Assembly: GCA_903813345.2 (NCBI GenBank) | Contig: CAIIXF020000007.1 | Location: 19,331,564 to 19,395,563 of the forward strand | Direction: 5' to 3' | From: Owenia fusiformis | Lineage: Eukaryota; Annelida; Polychaeta; Sabellida; Oweniidae | Length of the DNA stretch: 64,000 bases | In this document: positions 44,185 to 57,054 of the stretch, one piece after another | Numbering within the stretch: position 1 is the stretch's first letter | How the letters are laid out: the number at the start of each line of letters is the position of its first letter | Program-made: the position numbers and the translations under genes | The notes under the pieces: model-generated | Database searches by the model: none | What the model was told of the DNA's origin: nothing | Seen by the model: the letters and a program-made list of their open reading frames with translations, nothing else

Positions 44185-47115
44185 GTAATTTCAGAAAACA
44201 ATATTGATATTTTCATAAAAATAATATTCAGCTTTATCACGACCATTGGCCATTATCCAGTTTATAATCAGTCTGAGTCAGATAGAGCGATGTAGGCTAT
44301 ATGTTAGAAAGCTACCCGGGGAAAGCTATAGCACAGATGGCGGCCAGATCATTTTGGAGTGGATCATAGGCTCAAAGAATAAGCTTAAAGATGAGACACC
44401 TAATTGGAAAATTTCAAAAAAAGTTTCCACGCATCCTGCCGTGACAGATCTTGCACTTAATTTAAAGCTGAGCGATCTATATCTTTCTTTTTCTACCAAT
44501 TTAGTTCGAGTAAATAAGCCATAGACGCTCGAATTTAACTTTTACTACGTCAAATATTACTGAGTTGTTCCGGGAGCCTGTGTGTCACTGTCAAAATATC
44601 ATTGTAATGCTGACGTCACATTTCTGGAATCACAGAATCACCATTCAGATTTGGACAGACAACAGGGGTTTTAAATTTCGCAGATTTAAAAAGTTTAAAT
44701 TCCATTATTTTCTGAATCCTCAAGCTCTGTAAACTAATTTAACCTATCTACATTAATTACACCTACCCAATGTCATATTTGGATAAGATTTACAATTTCT
44801 AGATCTTAGTCGATGGCATGTCACACCTCAGCCTTTGATTGGGGAAATTCGGGACGATTTATCACAATCGCGAAAGCGCAAAACTAAATCGCACGCTTAA
44901 AATACTGGGAGTATTTCTGAAATGGCTGCACATTCCTCATTTTGAAATTTCTTGCAAGTGACTGATCTAGAGGCTATTTTATTGAGCTTCCGATCCTGAT
45001 ACAAAAGAATCCTGCCGGAATCTTTGAGAAGGAGCTCCTAGTCAAGACCGAAAATCCACCAACCCTTTTTTAAACGTTACAAAATTGTTATTTATCTTTG
45101 CCTGCTAGCCTTCATATTCGCCCTGTTTGTTGAAAACATATTCCATAGACTAGAAATTAGCATAAAACTGGATTTACTGGATGGATACAATATTTTGATG
45201 GTTGAAGTGGACCTTCTTTTCAGACAACAAAAGTATGATTGGACTCGAAAAAATAAATCAAGATTTCCTTACCTTTCATTCATATATCACTAGTTTCAGC
45301 ACAAGCAACAACCTGACAATTGCAGAGATGCTTCAACTTCTTTTGAATGCATATGCAACTGATTTATTGTGTTTTACTTCGTTTGTAGTTTGTAATTTGC
45401 AATGTTTTTTGTAAATTTTCAATTAAGTGAAAATGAGGCTGATTCAGGGTTGTCTGTTTAGAAAGTCTAGAGTATTGTAACTGCAAAAAACTACCATTTT
45501 ATCATCTAAAAACAGTGCCATCATTCATGCCACTTTTAGCCAAATTATGTCTATACTGTGACAGAAAAAAATTTGGAGGGTCAAAATTTTTATGTCCCGC
45601 CAAAAATGGCGACATGACATTTAGCACACAGCGTTTAGAAATGTGTGTGAATTGAAATTGAGACCTTCAGATCCAAAGCATGATTCTCCACTGACCCATG
45701 GGCTTTCAAGATGGGCTTTCAAGGGTGATTCCCTCAGATTTCAATGTGTTACCATTACCAATCTATAACATTTCAGTATGTTCCTACAAAAATACCATTA
45801 CTACAAGTGTGATTGTCGATTTAGTTTTTGTAACCCTATTTTTTGTCCTCATTTATTTTAGAAACCCGATTTTCTCCTGATTTTTGTAGAAATCCTGATT
45901 TTTCCTAATTTTTCAGAAAATGCACCCTAACTTTCACCCCAATTTTTTCCAAACAACCCAGATTTTTACAAAAAGATTCAGAGTTTTTCCTAGTTTTTCA
46001 AATTATCAATTTAGTTTTGATAACCCCAATTTTCTTGCATGATTTTTTTTTAGAAATTCTGATTTTCTCCTGATTTTTCAGAAAATGAACTCTATTCTCA
46101 TCAGACATAATGTAATATCTTGACTGATCAAAATGAGAAAAGAGAAAGCCTGGATTGTTGATAAACAATAAAAATTTCAATGATGTATTGGTTTTCAAAG
46201 GGCAATTTCCCTTCGCAAATTGTCTCGGGAGATTGAGCCTTTTAAGTTATTATGACAAATTGGTCCATGGTGAAATTGCTCTTTTGTCTTGTTATTAAAT
46301 TGCAATTTGTAAACATTGAGTGAACCATTGCTGAATATATTGTACGGGAAATAAGGTTGGACAATATCTTGACTTGTTAAAAGGTATTTTTAAAGAAAGG
46401 CAATAGAAATAGTATGGCGGGACTAATGAGTGGGTTGATATAAAATTTTACCCAGAGGTTTCAAAGTATGTTCAAATTGTCACTAGATGGCTTTGTCAGC
46501 TACATGTATGTTTGGTCTATTTCGGTTTATTCAGTTTAGTTCAGTTTAGAGCTAAATTGTAACATTCCACCATAAAGTCATTTTCTCTCTGTATGGTCTT
46601 AATTACAATTATTCTTTGAGTTCTTGTCTGTCCCCTATATACCTCACCTTATAGAAACGATATCATCATTGTATTGTTCACTATATACTATTGTCCTTTC
46701 GAGATCAAATAATCCCAGTGTTCTCACAAAAACAACTTCAGAAAGATGGCATGAGGGAGTTTACTTAGGACATAACAGTGGTGGGTATTATGTTTAAAGA
46801 ACTGACATAGAAACTGATTTGTATGCAAAAACAAATTTGAATTAATGATTTTGACACCCTTTATGAAATTTGAGATTAGTGACACAAGAGGTGTTTGACT
46901 ATGTATATATAACTTTTATTGACATATAGTATCATAACATGATTACATTAGTCAGAACTATGGTAGACTACATATCTAAACTACAAAACACCAACTAAAC
47001 TAAAAATACAAAAAATATATAAAAATATATAAGGTAACAATAATAGTGTGGTGCACACACAATGCATTATGACCATGCTAAATTCTTAAATGAATGGTAA
47101 ATGAATTTGCCAATA
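44185..47115. other. Gene-free stretch
   Basis: AT-rich sequence with open frames up to about 90 codons and no recognised domain. A decayed GTCACCACC-family end (TATGTCCCGCCAAAAATGGC) lies at about 45590-45616. Runs of GATTTTTC/CCTAATTTTT at 45830-46080 look like a degenerate tandem repeat. Confidence 0.4.
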
Positions 47116-48530
47116 CAGTAAAACCTGTATATCTGAACACCTGGCTAATCCGAACACCTTCCAATTTGAACACTTTTTTTCGGTCCCATTTTTTCCTCTC
47201 ATTGACTCCCATGTTAAAAAACCCTTGAAATCTGAACACCTCCTAATCTGAACAGTGAACAATCAGATTTGAAAAACTGACCTGTCTAATCTGAACATTT
47301 TATCAGAAATCAAATGTCTGGACATTTCAATAATAGCCACATATTGAGTCAATGTTATAGTTCTTATTATCTTTACATATGCAATGTAATCAAAGAACCA
47401 ATGTTGTCCTAATTAACTTATTTAAGTCTCAATGACATCCCTAATTGTGGAAAACAACAGGAAAGGTGTGAATACGGGAGTTAATTGGTTTATCCTATTA
47501 GAAAAGAACTGAATGTTTTATGTTTGGATTAAGCGAAAGGTGTGAATCAAGAAGATAATTGGTTTATCCTTATTTTAAATTAACTGGATGTTTTTGATTT
47601 GGATTATGAACAAGTCTTAACTGTTTTATATCCCATGAGTCTGTTATGATAGCTAGGATTCAATCAGTAAATGTTTTATAATCACAGAGACAACACAGAC
47701 ACATTTGCAGACAAGATTATAATTGTTTTATCATTATTAGAAATTACCTGGATGTTTTTGATTTGGATTAAGAGAAAGGTGAGAATCTGGGAGATAATTG
47801 GTTTATCCTTATTTTAAATTAACTGGATGTTTTTGATTTGGATTATGAACAAGTCTTAACTGTTTTATATCCCATGGGTCTGTTATGATAGCTAGGATTC
47901 AATCAGTAAATGTTTTATAATCACAAAGACAACACAGACACATTTGCAGACAAGATTATATCATGAGAAAGAGAAAAATTCAACTTCGTAATATCCTATC
48001 ACTAAAATGCCTCCTAAAAAGGCACATCTGACATACTGAATGCCCTTAATATTTTGAAAGATTATGCATCATCTCGAATGAAAAATTCTTTTTATTAATT
48101 GAAGAGGGTATCTACTCAAATATTGCTAATGCTAAAAGTGCCAAGAAACAAACAACAATGAACGACCTAAAGCTAAAGTAATGCAGTGCTATGTAACCAT
48201 AATATGAGATAAGTCATTTAATAAGCATAAGATTTCGTACAAGACTATCATATACTTATTCAGTGTATTACAACGTTTTTTCCAAAAATAATGAAATTGT
48301 TCAAAATGTAAATAAAATATAGCATATACATGTAGGCTATAGGCCTATTGTAGAATAAACTCATCAACAACATGTATTGTTTTCTGACTAAGTATTAAGT
48401 GTTCAATATAGTGGACTGAACAATGAAAATCCCCCTCCCCCGACCAACAATATCCTCGAAATTTGAACACCTGCCAATTTGAACGCTTTTGGCTGGTCCC
48501 ATGGGTGTTCGGATTAGACAGGTTTTACTG
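47116..48530. mobile_element. 1.4-kb non-autonomous pogo/Tigger-like element with TA flanks
   Basis: Starts CAGTAAAACCTGTATATCTG and ends GATTAGACAGGTTTTACTG, with TA at 47114-47115 and 48531-48532. Both ends carry repeated AATCTGAACACC-type subterminal motifs. No transposase was seen. Inside, a ~180-bp block at about 47538-47720 is repeated at about 47783-47963 with few changes. The second element of this kind is at 57055-57825. Confidence 0.75.
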
Positions 48531-48536
48531 TATGTC

Positions 48537-49060
48537 TTTGCAAGGTTACATTTTTACTAGAAATAAGATTGACAAATAAATTTTCACTTTGTAAATCCAA
48601 GTTAGGTAAAATTTCACGGGCTTTTGTATATAATATTTGCCTATTCTCATCATTTTTTGTACAAGCTAAAAAGAAATGACATTCATCCTCTACATCTTTA
48701 CAAATATTACATACTCTTTCCTCTAAAGGTTTTGGTTTTGGCTTTGTATGTCTTCCAGTCTCAATTGCTAACTGATGAGAACTCATTCTAAATCTACTTG
48801 TAGCCAATCTATACTTTTTATTATCTAGTTTCAAGTACAATTCTTTACCAAAATCATTTTTAAATAATTTGTACGTTCTCAATATAGGATAAGTGTTCAA
48901 ATCATTTATGAACTTTGGAATTTTTTCAAAATATTTTTTTTACTAATCTTTAACTTTCTTAGTTTAGATATATCTATCTGGGGATTATGCATACATGTAC
49001 AGTATTTTCCAATGTCCCCATTTTTCATGTATTTACACTGATCAATTATACACACCTCTT
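48537..49060 (-). pseudogene. Non-LTR retrotransposon C-terminal remnant (frameshifted)
   Basis: A minus-strand frame of about 120 codons (48537-48900) reads like the region after reverse transcriptase in LINE-type ORF2 proteins: LRTYKLFKNDFGKELYL, then SSHQLAIETGRH, then a zinc-knuckle-like CNICKDVEDECHFFLAC. A second segment continues it upstream (about 48910-49060: WKEVCIIDQC, LRKLKISKKN) in another frame, so there is at least one frameshift. Reverse transcriptase and endonuclease parts are absent. It abuts the pogo-like element at 48530. Confidence 0.7.
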
Positions 49061-49079
49061 TCCATATTGAGTGCAGTAT

Positions 49080-49700
49080 TTTCAACTGATTGCAATGAGG
49101 TAGATATCATCCAGTAGAGTAGGTAGTTACTATTTTCTCCTCCAGGTGGCTAATTCGTAGTAGATAACATGGTAGTGTGTTCCCCTTAAACTAGAATATT
49201 CATCAGTTTTAGTGGTTCAGTCAGGCCCATAGCCAGGGGGGGGGGGGGTTTGCAGGGTTCGGGCTAACCCCCCCCCCTGGCCAAAAATTCTTTCAAAATC
49301 ATGCAGTTTTTCACCATTTTGAGCACTTCTCAAGTGATTTTAGCAATATTTGGGCCAAAATTGTCAAATGTGAACCCCCCCTGGAAATTTTTGAAAAATG
49401 GCAAATCCTGGCTACGGGCCTGTTCAGTCTTCATATTGCTCTTATGTATTTGATAGTACAAATTGAAATATGTCCAGTAAAAGAAAATATTATCTGTCCA
49501 ATATAAGAAAAGATATTTCACTTTTTGTGATTTTATAACATGGGGTCTATGGGGATCTCCCTGACCTAGAAGTCACATTTTCGAAGAAAATTAAATTTTT
49601 AAAGTTGATGAACACTTTTTAGAACCAGATTTCTGGCTTATATTTTACATATAGATTTCAATTATGATATCACTTTTAATTTTGATTTTTTAATCACGTA
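49080..49700. repeat. Interspersed repeat B, copy 1
   Basis: Shares long segments (for example AATATGTCCAGTAAAAGAAA and ATAACATGGGGTCTATGGGG) with 52780-54200, and with 57290-57690 in inverted orientation. It is interrupted by the hAT-like MITE at 49223-49421. Confidence 0.7.
49223..49421. mobile_element. 199-bp hAT-like MITE with 8-bp target duplication GTTCAGTC
   Basis: Ends AGGCCCATAGCCAGG and CCTGGCTACGGGCCT are inverted repeats. GTTCAGTC flanks it at 49215-49222 and 49422-49429. It holds a G-run and a C-run of about 9-13 bases. An 8-bp duplication fits hAT. Confidence 0.8.
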
Positions 49701-49840
49701 AATCAAGATTAATTCTACTTGCATCTAGTCTATTGCTCTGAATGTTAGACTTACAGTGTCTGTTGTTGTCAGAGGATAGTAACTGGTACTTGCCTCTGTA
49801 GTTCAGGGTAATATAAACCATTAACATGTTCTATTTTCAG

Positions 49841-50081
49841 TATAATGGCCCCATAAGAGCAGAAACAGGTGGTGAAGATGAGAGGTGAAGAGTTAATCTC
49901 TGGAGATAGGAGGTGAAGAGTTAATCTCTGGAGATAGGAGGTGAAGAGTTAATCTTTGGAGATAGGAGGTGAAGAGTTAATCTCTTGATGAGATAGATGC
50001 AGCAATAGAATGTAAAGAAAGAAGCAATCGGCCTCAGGGACAATAACAACAACAGTAAAGACTGTTAACTACATATGTTTG
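49841..50081 (+). other. Candidate non-coding exon containing a 28-bp minisatellite
   Basis: A good acceptor (CTATTTTCAG at 49831-49840) and a strong donor (GTAAGTATT from 50082) bound 241 bp with no long frame. Inside, GAGGTGAAGAGTTAATCTCT-type units of 28 bp start at 49882, 49910, 49938 and 49966. It could be a 5' UTR exon of HSD11B1L or part of a lncRNA. RNA data would be needed. Confidence 0.3.
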
Positions 50082-50089
50082 GTAAGTAT

Positions 50090-52780
50090 TTCTGTCTTTT
50101 GATAAATCACTGGTGGGGAGCTTGGTTATTGCAAAAGAGCCAACATGTTTAATTATATACACAATAATCATGATGCATGATTAACGTGGCTAATAATGCT
50201 AAAAGCACAGCCACTCACACTGTATTTTTGTATTGTATTCTTTGTACAAATGAATAATTTAATAAATAAAAAAATAAAAAAATGCATGATTATGGGGTCT
50301 TTGTATACCTTATTTTTATTCTGTGGGTACCTCATTCCCAAATTGACACATTCTCTCCTGTAAAGTATAGTAATAAAAGATACTTCACATTTGAAACTGC
50401 TCCTCCACCACGGACAAATGATTTAAACCTTATTTTTTACAAAAAAGGAAGAAGACCCAATACATCTAGATGTCATTTACAACTAGAGTTATAATGTAAA
50501 TACATGTATTATCAAGTCACCATATTGAGTCATTAAAAAGTTAAAAAAGAAATGGTAGAAATTGATATTCTGACACTGTTTTCATTAGGATGTTCAATAG
50601 TGACCAATATGTTGGAGAGACTTTAAGGAGAAAGCAGTGATATAAGTATATTGCATCTAGGACACAGAGGTTTAGAGAAATGTTTTCTGTCAACGTATGC
50701 TCTTGTGTTTTGTGTTACATTGTCAAAAAGAGTCACTTGTCATTAAATCAACCATGAAATGTTTAAAATCATTTGAAAAATATATATTTTCATCAAATAT
50801 GTTTTCAATTTTGCTATTCGAGTTGCAGGTTTTTTTAATAAAATAATAGAAAAACATCCTTATTAATACATCTTTAGTACTAAGCATGCAGAAAAACATT
50901 GTTTATTACATATAGTCTCAGTGAAGTGATCACATGTACATGTTTTACTGTACATGCATTTATTTCCTATATATTCACTTAACCCTAAATTAATCTTATC
51001 TAAAGTTAAAGAAAATGACATGCACATATGAGTTGCATGTATAACATACATAAGTACCATTACATAAGTGAAGTGACACATTGCCATTATAAATATGAAT
51101 TTTCTGATTTAAACAGATGTGAGATTAGTATTATGAATTATTATAAGATTAAGGCAGACCAAGTACAATGTTATGGCTTTAATGTAGGCTTACAAACATG
51201 GACACATAAGTTCAAAAGTCATCCAGATAAACCTACCTTAACAGACTGATTAAGTAAAAATAATCTTAACTACTTAAATACCCTTTACAAGAGGTTGATC
51301 ATGCCATCTGTACTCTTACATAAGAAATAGATTTCTTCTAGCCTATTTCTATTATCTAATCAGACTGCATAGTCAGAAAACTGATCTTATACTTCATTTT
51401 TGGTTACATCTATGTATTGTTAGCATCTTATGAGCTTAAAAACAGCAAAATCATTTGAACATTGTCAGAGGGTAGTGTGACCAGCTTATAGTGCTGCAGG
51501 GTAACTGCTGAGATATTTCTCACTGACTTCCACTCCAGTGGATTAGACCTGCATTGATTGTGGAACTGCTTGTCTGATCACTTGCACACTGCAGCAAAAT
51601 CTGGATTGGCTTATTTTTGGCTCTCAATTTGTTATTATTTGGAATTTAAATTGATTAAAATAACAAATATGTTTGTGCATTATTCGTAAGTGGATACACT
51701 GTACTGGACAACAGGATGTTTAAAACAATAAGTGTAAGTATTTTAAACACACAGAGCTTCATATTATACAAATCAGAGCTTATATCATTTTATTTTATTA
51801 TTTATAGTTGATAGATTAATAAAGTATGAAGAGATGTTGGTACTCAATTTAAGACTTCTATAACATGAGCTTGCATACTAGCCATAATGTACTTTCATTA
51901 TATGAATTGATTGACAGCATTGATTGACCATTTAAATGAGCAGGAAATATCTACAGATGGAACTTTTTGCATATGGATGTCAGATCTCTGCTTAAGAAAT
52001 GATCTATAAAAAATTGAAATAAACATTTCCTTGTGTATTTGTAGTAATTAAAGTACCCCCTCCCTCCCTTACATTTGCATTGTTGAGCATGTTGACAGCC
52101 GGTAGAGACTATGTACTTAGTGTCACATGTGAATACTGGATCATGGACTTTGGTTGCTGAATATAATTAACATGTACAATATGCTGTACATGTACTTTTA
52201 AACCTGTTAAAGACCGCACTTATCTGAATACATTGAACGGGAACATCTTGCATGTGAACACCTAGGGATAGTGCCCAAATATGGAAGTTAATGCCATTAT
52301 TTTTCCTTATCGTCATCCCTGACAGGGATATCCACGTATCTACTGGAAATGGCTATGGTTTCACTTCCCCTTCTCCTCTATTCATAATGAAAATTCAAAA
52401 TTGGTTCAAAATTCAAAATGGCTAAAATTCAATATTTTACATGTTATTTACCCCTCTCTCAATTCAATCAACTTATACAACTGTTGACATCTTGACACCA
52501 TCCCTGGTTCCATTTTTGAGATATCCCACTCTCATTTTATGAGAACATTTTAATCTGAAAACCTCATTATATGATTACTTATTGATTTAGTTTATTTCAC
52601 CTTTGACATATTTGAAAATACTTTTAGCCATTTCTAACAGTATTCAATACTGATTACTGAATTATGTTAACCCGAGTCAAATTATTTTTTTAATAATTGT
52701 TTGTTTATTTATTTAGTGTTACTGCTCACTGGTATAAGATAATTAATTACATATAAAATATTGTTATTTTCAATAACTCA
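50090..52780. other. Gene-free stretch
   Basis: AT-rich DNA with open frames up to 74 codons, none recognised. A decayed pogo-like end may lie near 52202-52262 (AACCTGTTAAAG and TGTGAACACCT). Confidence 0.35.
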
Positions 52781-54200
52781 GATGCGAGTAGGTAAACCAG
52801 TTCCATTTAACTTGAATATCATCAGTTTTAGTGGTTCAATCATATCACCCTTATGTCAGTATGTATCTAAGAGTTATGCAAATTAAAATATGTCCAGTAA
52901 AAGAAAATGTTATATGTCCAATACAAGAAAAGATATTTCACTTTTAGTGATTATATAACATGGGGTCTATGGGGAATCTCCCCAAACTTGAAGTCACATT
53001 TTCAAAAAAAAAGAATTTTCAAAGTTGATAAACAATTTTCGAAACCATACTTCTACGAGGGGTGATCAATAAGTAATGGACGCTTTTTTACACGGATGCT
53101 TTTTATAGACCAATTCCTTCGATTTTCTTACCAGTGATACATCATTCAATTGTCTATCAACTCTGAAGATTTGAAAACAAAACATGTAATATATTTTGAT
53201 ATATCTTTATTTCCGTGAAAGAGGTATAGGTACCCCGGGACCAGCATTTCGTCAAATATTTTGAAGCTATTTTAGCTTGTTTAACATGCAACGCAGTTGA
53301 ATGCAGGCTGAACAAAACAAACCGTTATGGTCATGAATTACCCCATTTTGTTATGCCATAGTTGATTTTGTATATTTTGTCATTACTATGTGGTATTCAT
53401 GCCACATTCATTCTACATGGCCCTCTTCATAGGTTCCATCAAGAGCTACATGTACATAATTCCTCATCCTCTTAACTCAAGATTGTTAGACAAGGCTGAA
53501 TCCATTCTCTGACATGGTAGCAAGATGCAGTAGCACGGGTTGTTTCATTTCATCAATGTCAATAAACTTGCGTCCCTTCTCTATAGAAATAAGTAGTATA
53601 GGAATAAATAAGTCACATGTGGGAAGATCTGGACAATATGGTGCATTGACCAAGGGCTCAATTTTGAGGTCCAGGGATATTTTTTTCTGAACATTTTGAG
53701 ATCTGTTGGCAGGTGCATTGTCCATATGGAGTAGGGTGTTTCCTTCTCTCACCAACCCCTTCCACAATGCTTCCTCAAACTGACCTGCCAACCCCGACCA
53801 TACAACACTCTGACATCACAATACTTACTGTTTGTGTGTTACCAGTCAGCAAAATATTTCAAACAACACAATACTTGTTGCATATAAAAAAGTTTAAATC
53901 TAACTGAAATTTGTAAAACTGGCTAAAAACTGAATATGTGACGTAAATGTCGGTCCCGGGGTACCTGTACCTCCTTCACGGAAATAAGGATATATCAGCA
54001 TGTATTACATATTTTGTCTTCAAATCTTCAAAATTGATAGATAATTGAATGATGTTTCACTGGTAGGAAAATCAGAGGGATTGGTCCATAAAAAGTATCT
54101 GTGTAAAAAAGCGTCCATTACTTATTGATCACCCCTCGTAGATGAAGTTTTACATGTAGATTTCAAATATGACATCACTTTGACTGAATCTTGAATATAT
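52780..54200. repeat. Interspersed repeat B, copy 2, split by a mariner-like element
   Basis: Homologous to 49080-49700 and, inverted, to 57290-57690. The repeat stops at 53055 and resumes at 54139 (TAGATGAAGTTTTACATG). Copy 57 has the same sequence uninterrupted, which proves the inner insertion. Confidence 0.75.
53056..54138 (-). mobile_element. Mariner-like element, long TIRs, truncated transposase
   Basis: TIRs begin CGAGGGGTGATCAATAAGTA, extend for nearly 200 bp (to about 53250 and from about 53945), and are flanked by TA at 53054-53055 and 54139-54140. A minus-strand frame (53486-53791, about 100 codons) contains LLHMDNAPANRS and NAPYCPDLPTCDLF, matching the second-Asp and third-Asp regions of mariner transposases. 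The N-terminal DNA-binding part is missing and the tail departs from the usual, so the enzyme is not expected to work. Element length is 1083 bp, shorter than the usual ~1.3 kb. Confidence 0.85.
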
Positions 54201-57054
54201 TATGACGTAAATCAACATTATATATACTTCCATCTACTCTATTGATAGTTCATTTATGATTTAGTCACTGGCGTAATATTTAACTTATTAAAATACCACC
54301 AGCTGTTGTCAGCCTTATGAGACACTGGTCTTTCAGTATATCCATGTACAAAGTCAAAATCAGCGTTTAAATCACACTGGAGGTAAAAATTAGAGGTAAA
54401 CATGCAAGCACTGAGACGACAGAGTTTGTTCATGTGTTAATCAGCTCCCTTTGGCAATTAGCACATTTTTGTACAAGTGTGGTATTAGCAAAATTATCCT
54501 GTATTAATATACCAGTATACACATGGTACATGCATTGTCCAGTTTACTGTTTAATAACTCCATTGTGTATGATATTATACTTTGAATTCTATACTTAAGA
54601 CCAGGCTATTGTAGTTGCATATTCAAATCTGGCATTGAATAAACAATCAAAACAAGAGTTGATACAGATTTTATTTGATTTACTCATTGTGAGCTGACAG
54701 GGGAAAGGTGTATATATTCAACCTGTGGCACTTACATTATATTCATTTAAGCATGTTCATTGTGATTATGCATTATTTAGAGAACTTTAAATCTGTATGA
54801 GTGAGGTTTATTTTGGTTCTTTTCACAGAGAAGTGTCAACAGAAAGGTAGGAAAATGTTGTTACATATTGAGTTAATATTGTTAGAATTATTAAAATATT
54901 TATTTTTAAAACCTTTATGATTATCTTAAAGATACTCTTAAGTTAAGTCTTTACATTATTTATTTTATACAGAGTGTGGTTATTGAAATTATATTGACTG
55001 AGTTCAGTAACAAGATGGAGATTAATGATAGATACAATATAGCATAAACATGTACATTTGTATTACTATTGTTAGACATAGGACTGATTTATACAATGCT
55101 TTAAGGTAGTTCTGCACTTTGCCAAAACAAATTGAATTTTTGGGGGAAATGGTTCTATACTATAGCAAAGGTGCAAAAAATTGATGAATGCTTTAGGTTT
55201 AGGTCTCATATATTTTCTGATATCACACTTTCGAAAAATGATTTTTTTTAGTTTATATGAATGTATAAATGTATTTGATGAAGTATACCCAGTAATGGCA
55301 TTTTTGATTTTTTTTTGACAAAATCACACAAAATATTGAAAATGTTTTTTTTGAGAAGCAATTCTAGTAATAGGAAATGATTTTCATTTTCTTAAAAATA
55401 ACCATTATATTAAACTATATCCAGTATACAAAAATTAAAAAACCCTTTCAGTCAGTTTTGGAGATAAAACATCCTCATATCTCCATACTCAACATGGTGG
55501 ATTAGAATATTTTCTAATGCTTTCAAATTATGTACACTTTATTTTTGGTGTTCATGTGTACATATTTTGATTTTGAACCTGTATACTTCCATAATGTGAT
55601 ATATCCACAAAGAAATGTAACATCAACCATGTCGTTAACCATTGAAAATTATTATCATGAAAATGTCATCGCAATTCTCAATGTGAAGTTTTGTTTGTAA
55701 ATCAGTGAGCCTTGAGTATGTAGAAATGCATGTCTTAATTCTACCTCCTTGAAAAGAAAAATGTGAGTCTTGAAAAGAATCACCATTTTGCCAAAAAGAG
55801 TTTTAATACAGTAATAGCATAATGTCAAAGGTTCATATTGTGAGTTATTAGAGTATGGCTTGAATTTGACTGCTCTTATACTCTTTGACCAACTCTATAT
55901 CAAATCAGAATGTGTCTTAAGGAAATCATTACACATTTGCCTATAGCTAACTCACATTCATTTCAAATTCAATCTCCCCTAATGATAAAGGCCATAAAAG
56001 CTACGTTTGGAATCGTTGATTCATTGAATACAATACTAAATAATTTGTAGTCAGAGGCTAGAGTGCTTGGCTGTTATAAACCAGGGTAATGTTTTATCTG
56101 AGGAATGACATGTCTTTAAGAGTTATTTCTCTTTTATTGGACACTTTAATGGTATTTGGCTCTTTGATGGTCACATTAAATAACACATTAAACATAAAAT
56201 GAAGAATGGATGTTTAATTGGAAACATGTACAAGATATGTTTTACTCTGGGACTTTTTGGGTATTACTTGCACCTGTTTATGGCTTATGGGCCTTAAATT
56301 TTCAAAATTTGGGTCCGATTTTTGGTTTTAGGGGCTTTAAAACAAGAGCGGACATTTTTTCTGACTTGAAATGTAGGCCCCCTTGTTAGCTTCTAGATTC
56401 AACAGTAGGTATGTTGCACATTTTCAAAACTTGCTCACATATACATAAACTTTTCACCATTCTGAGCTTATATCATAGTTCATTTTTGATATCTTCTTCT
56501 ACAACTAAGTGATGATTTTACATGGAAAAGTTTAACCTTCTGGAAAATTTACATTTTTTGCATTCATGAAGGATACACTTTTCAAGATTCAAGTATGCAG
56601 AAAATGTCTTATTTTTTCATTATAAATGCGTGTGAACAGATTTCGGGTAAACAAATACATGTGGTTGATTTTTAACATAAAAACATTTAACCGAAAACAT
56701 AAGTCAATAGAAACTCCATTCATGTCAAATGCCATTCTTATAATTAGGAATGACACCATTCAGAAGTGTAGTCAAGATAAACATCCTCAAATCATACATT
56801 TTTAAATGGTCTATTGTGCCACATGTATTTTTGATGTCCTACTAGTAATCTTTGGCAAATATTTCTTTATTGTGTCATCATGGTAGTGTTATACACTGAA
56901 AATATACTGAGGATATCCATTTCTGTATGACAGTCAAATGAGTGAAGAATTTGCTCCGTTTGTCTAATCACCAGCATACTAGATGAATAATGATTTGAAT
57001 TGATCAACCCATGTAGTAAAATGATTATAGAAACAAAATGCAAGTTGCATCTTA
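54200..57054. other. Gene-free stretch
   Basis: AT-rich DNA without recognised coding sequence. An 18-bp segment at 54829-54846 is bounded by TTTCACAG and GTAGGA and could be a micro-exon, but this is weak. Confidence 0.35.
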
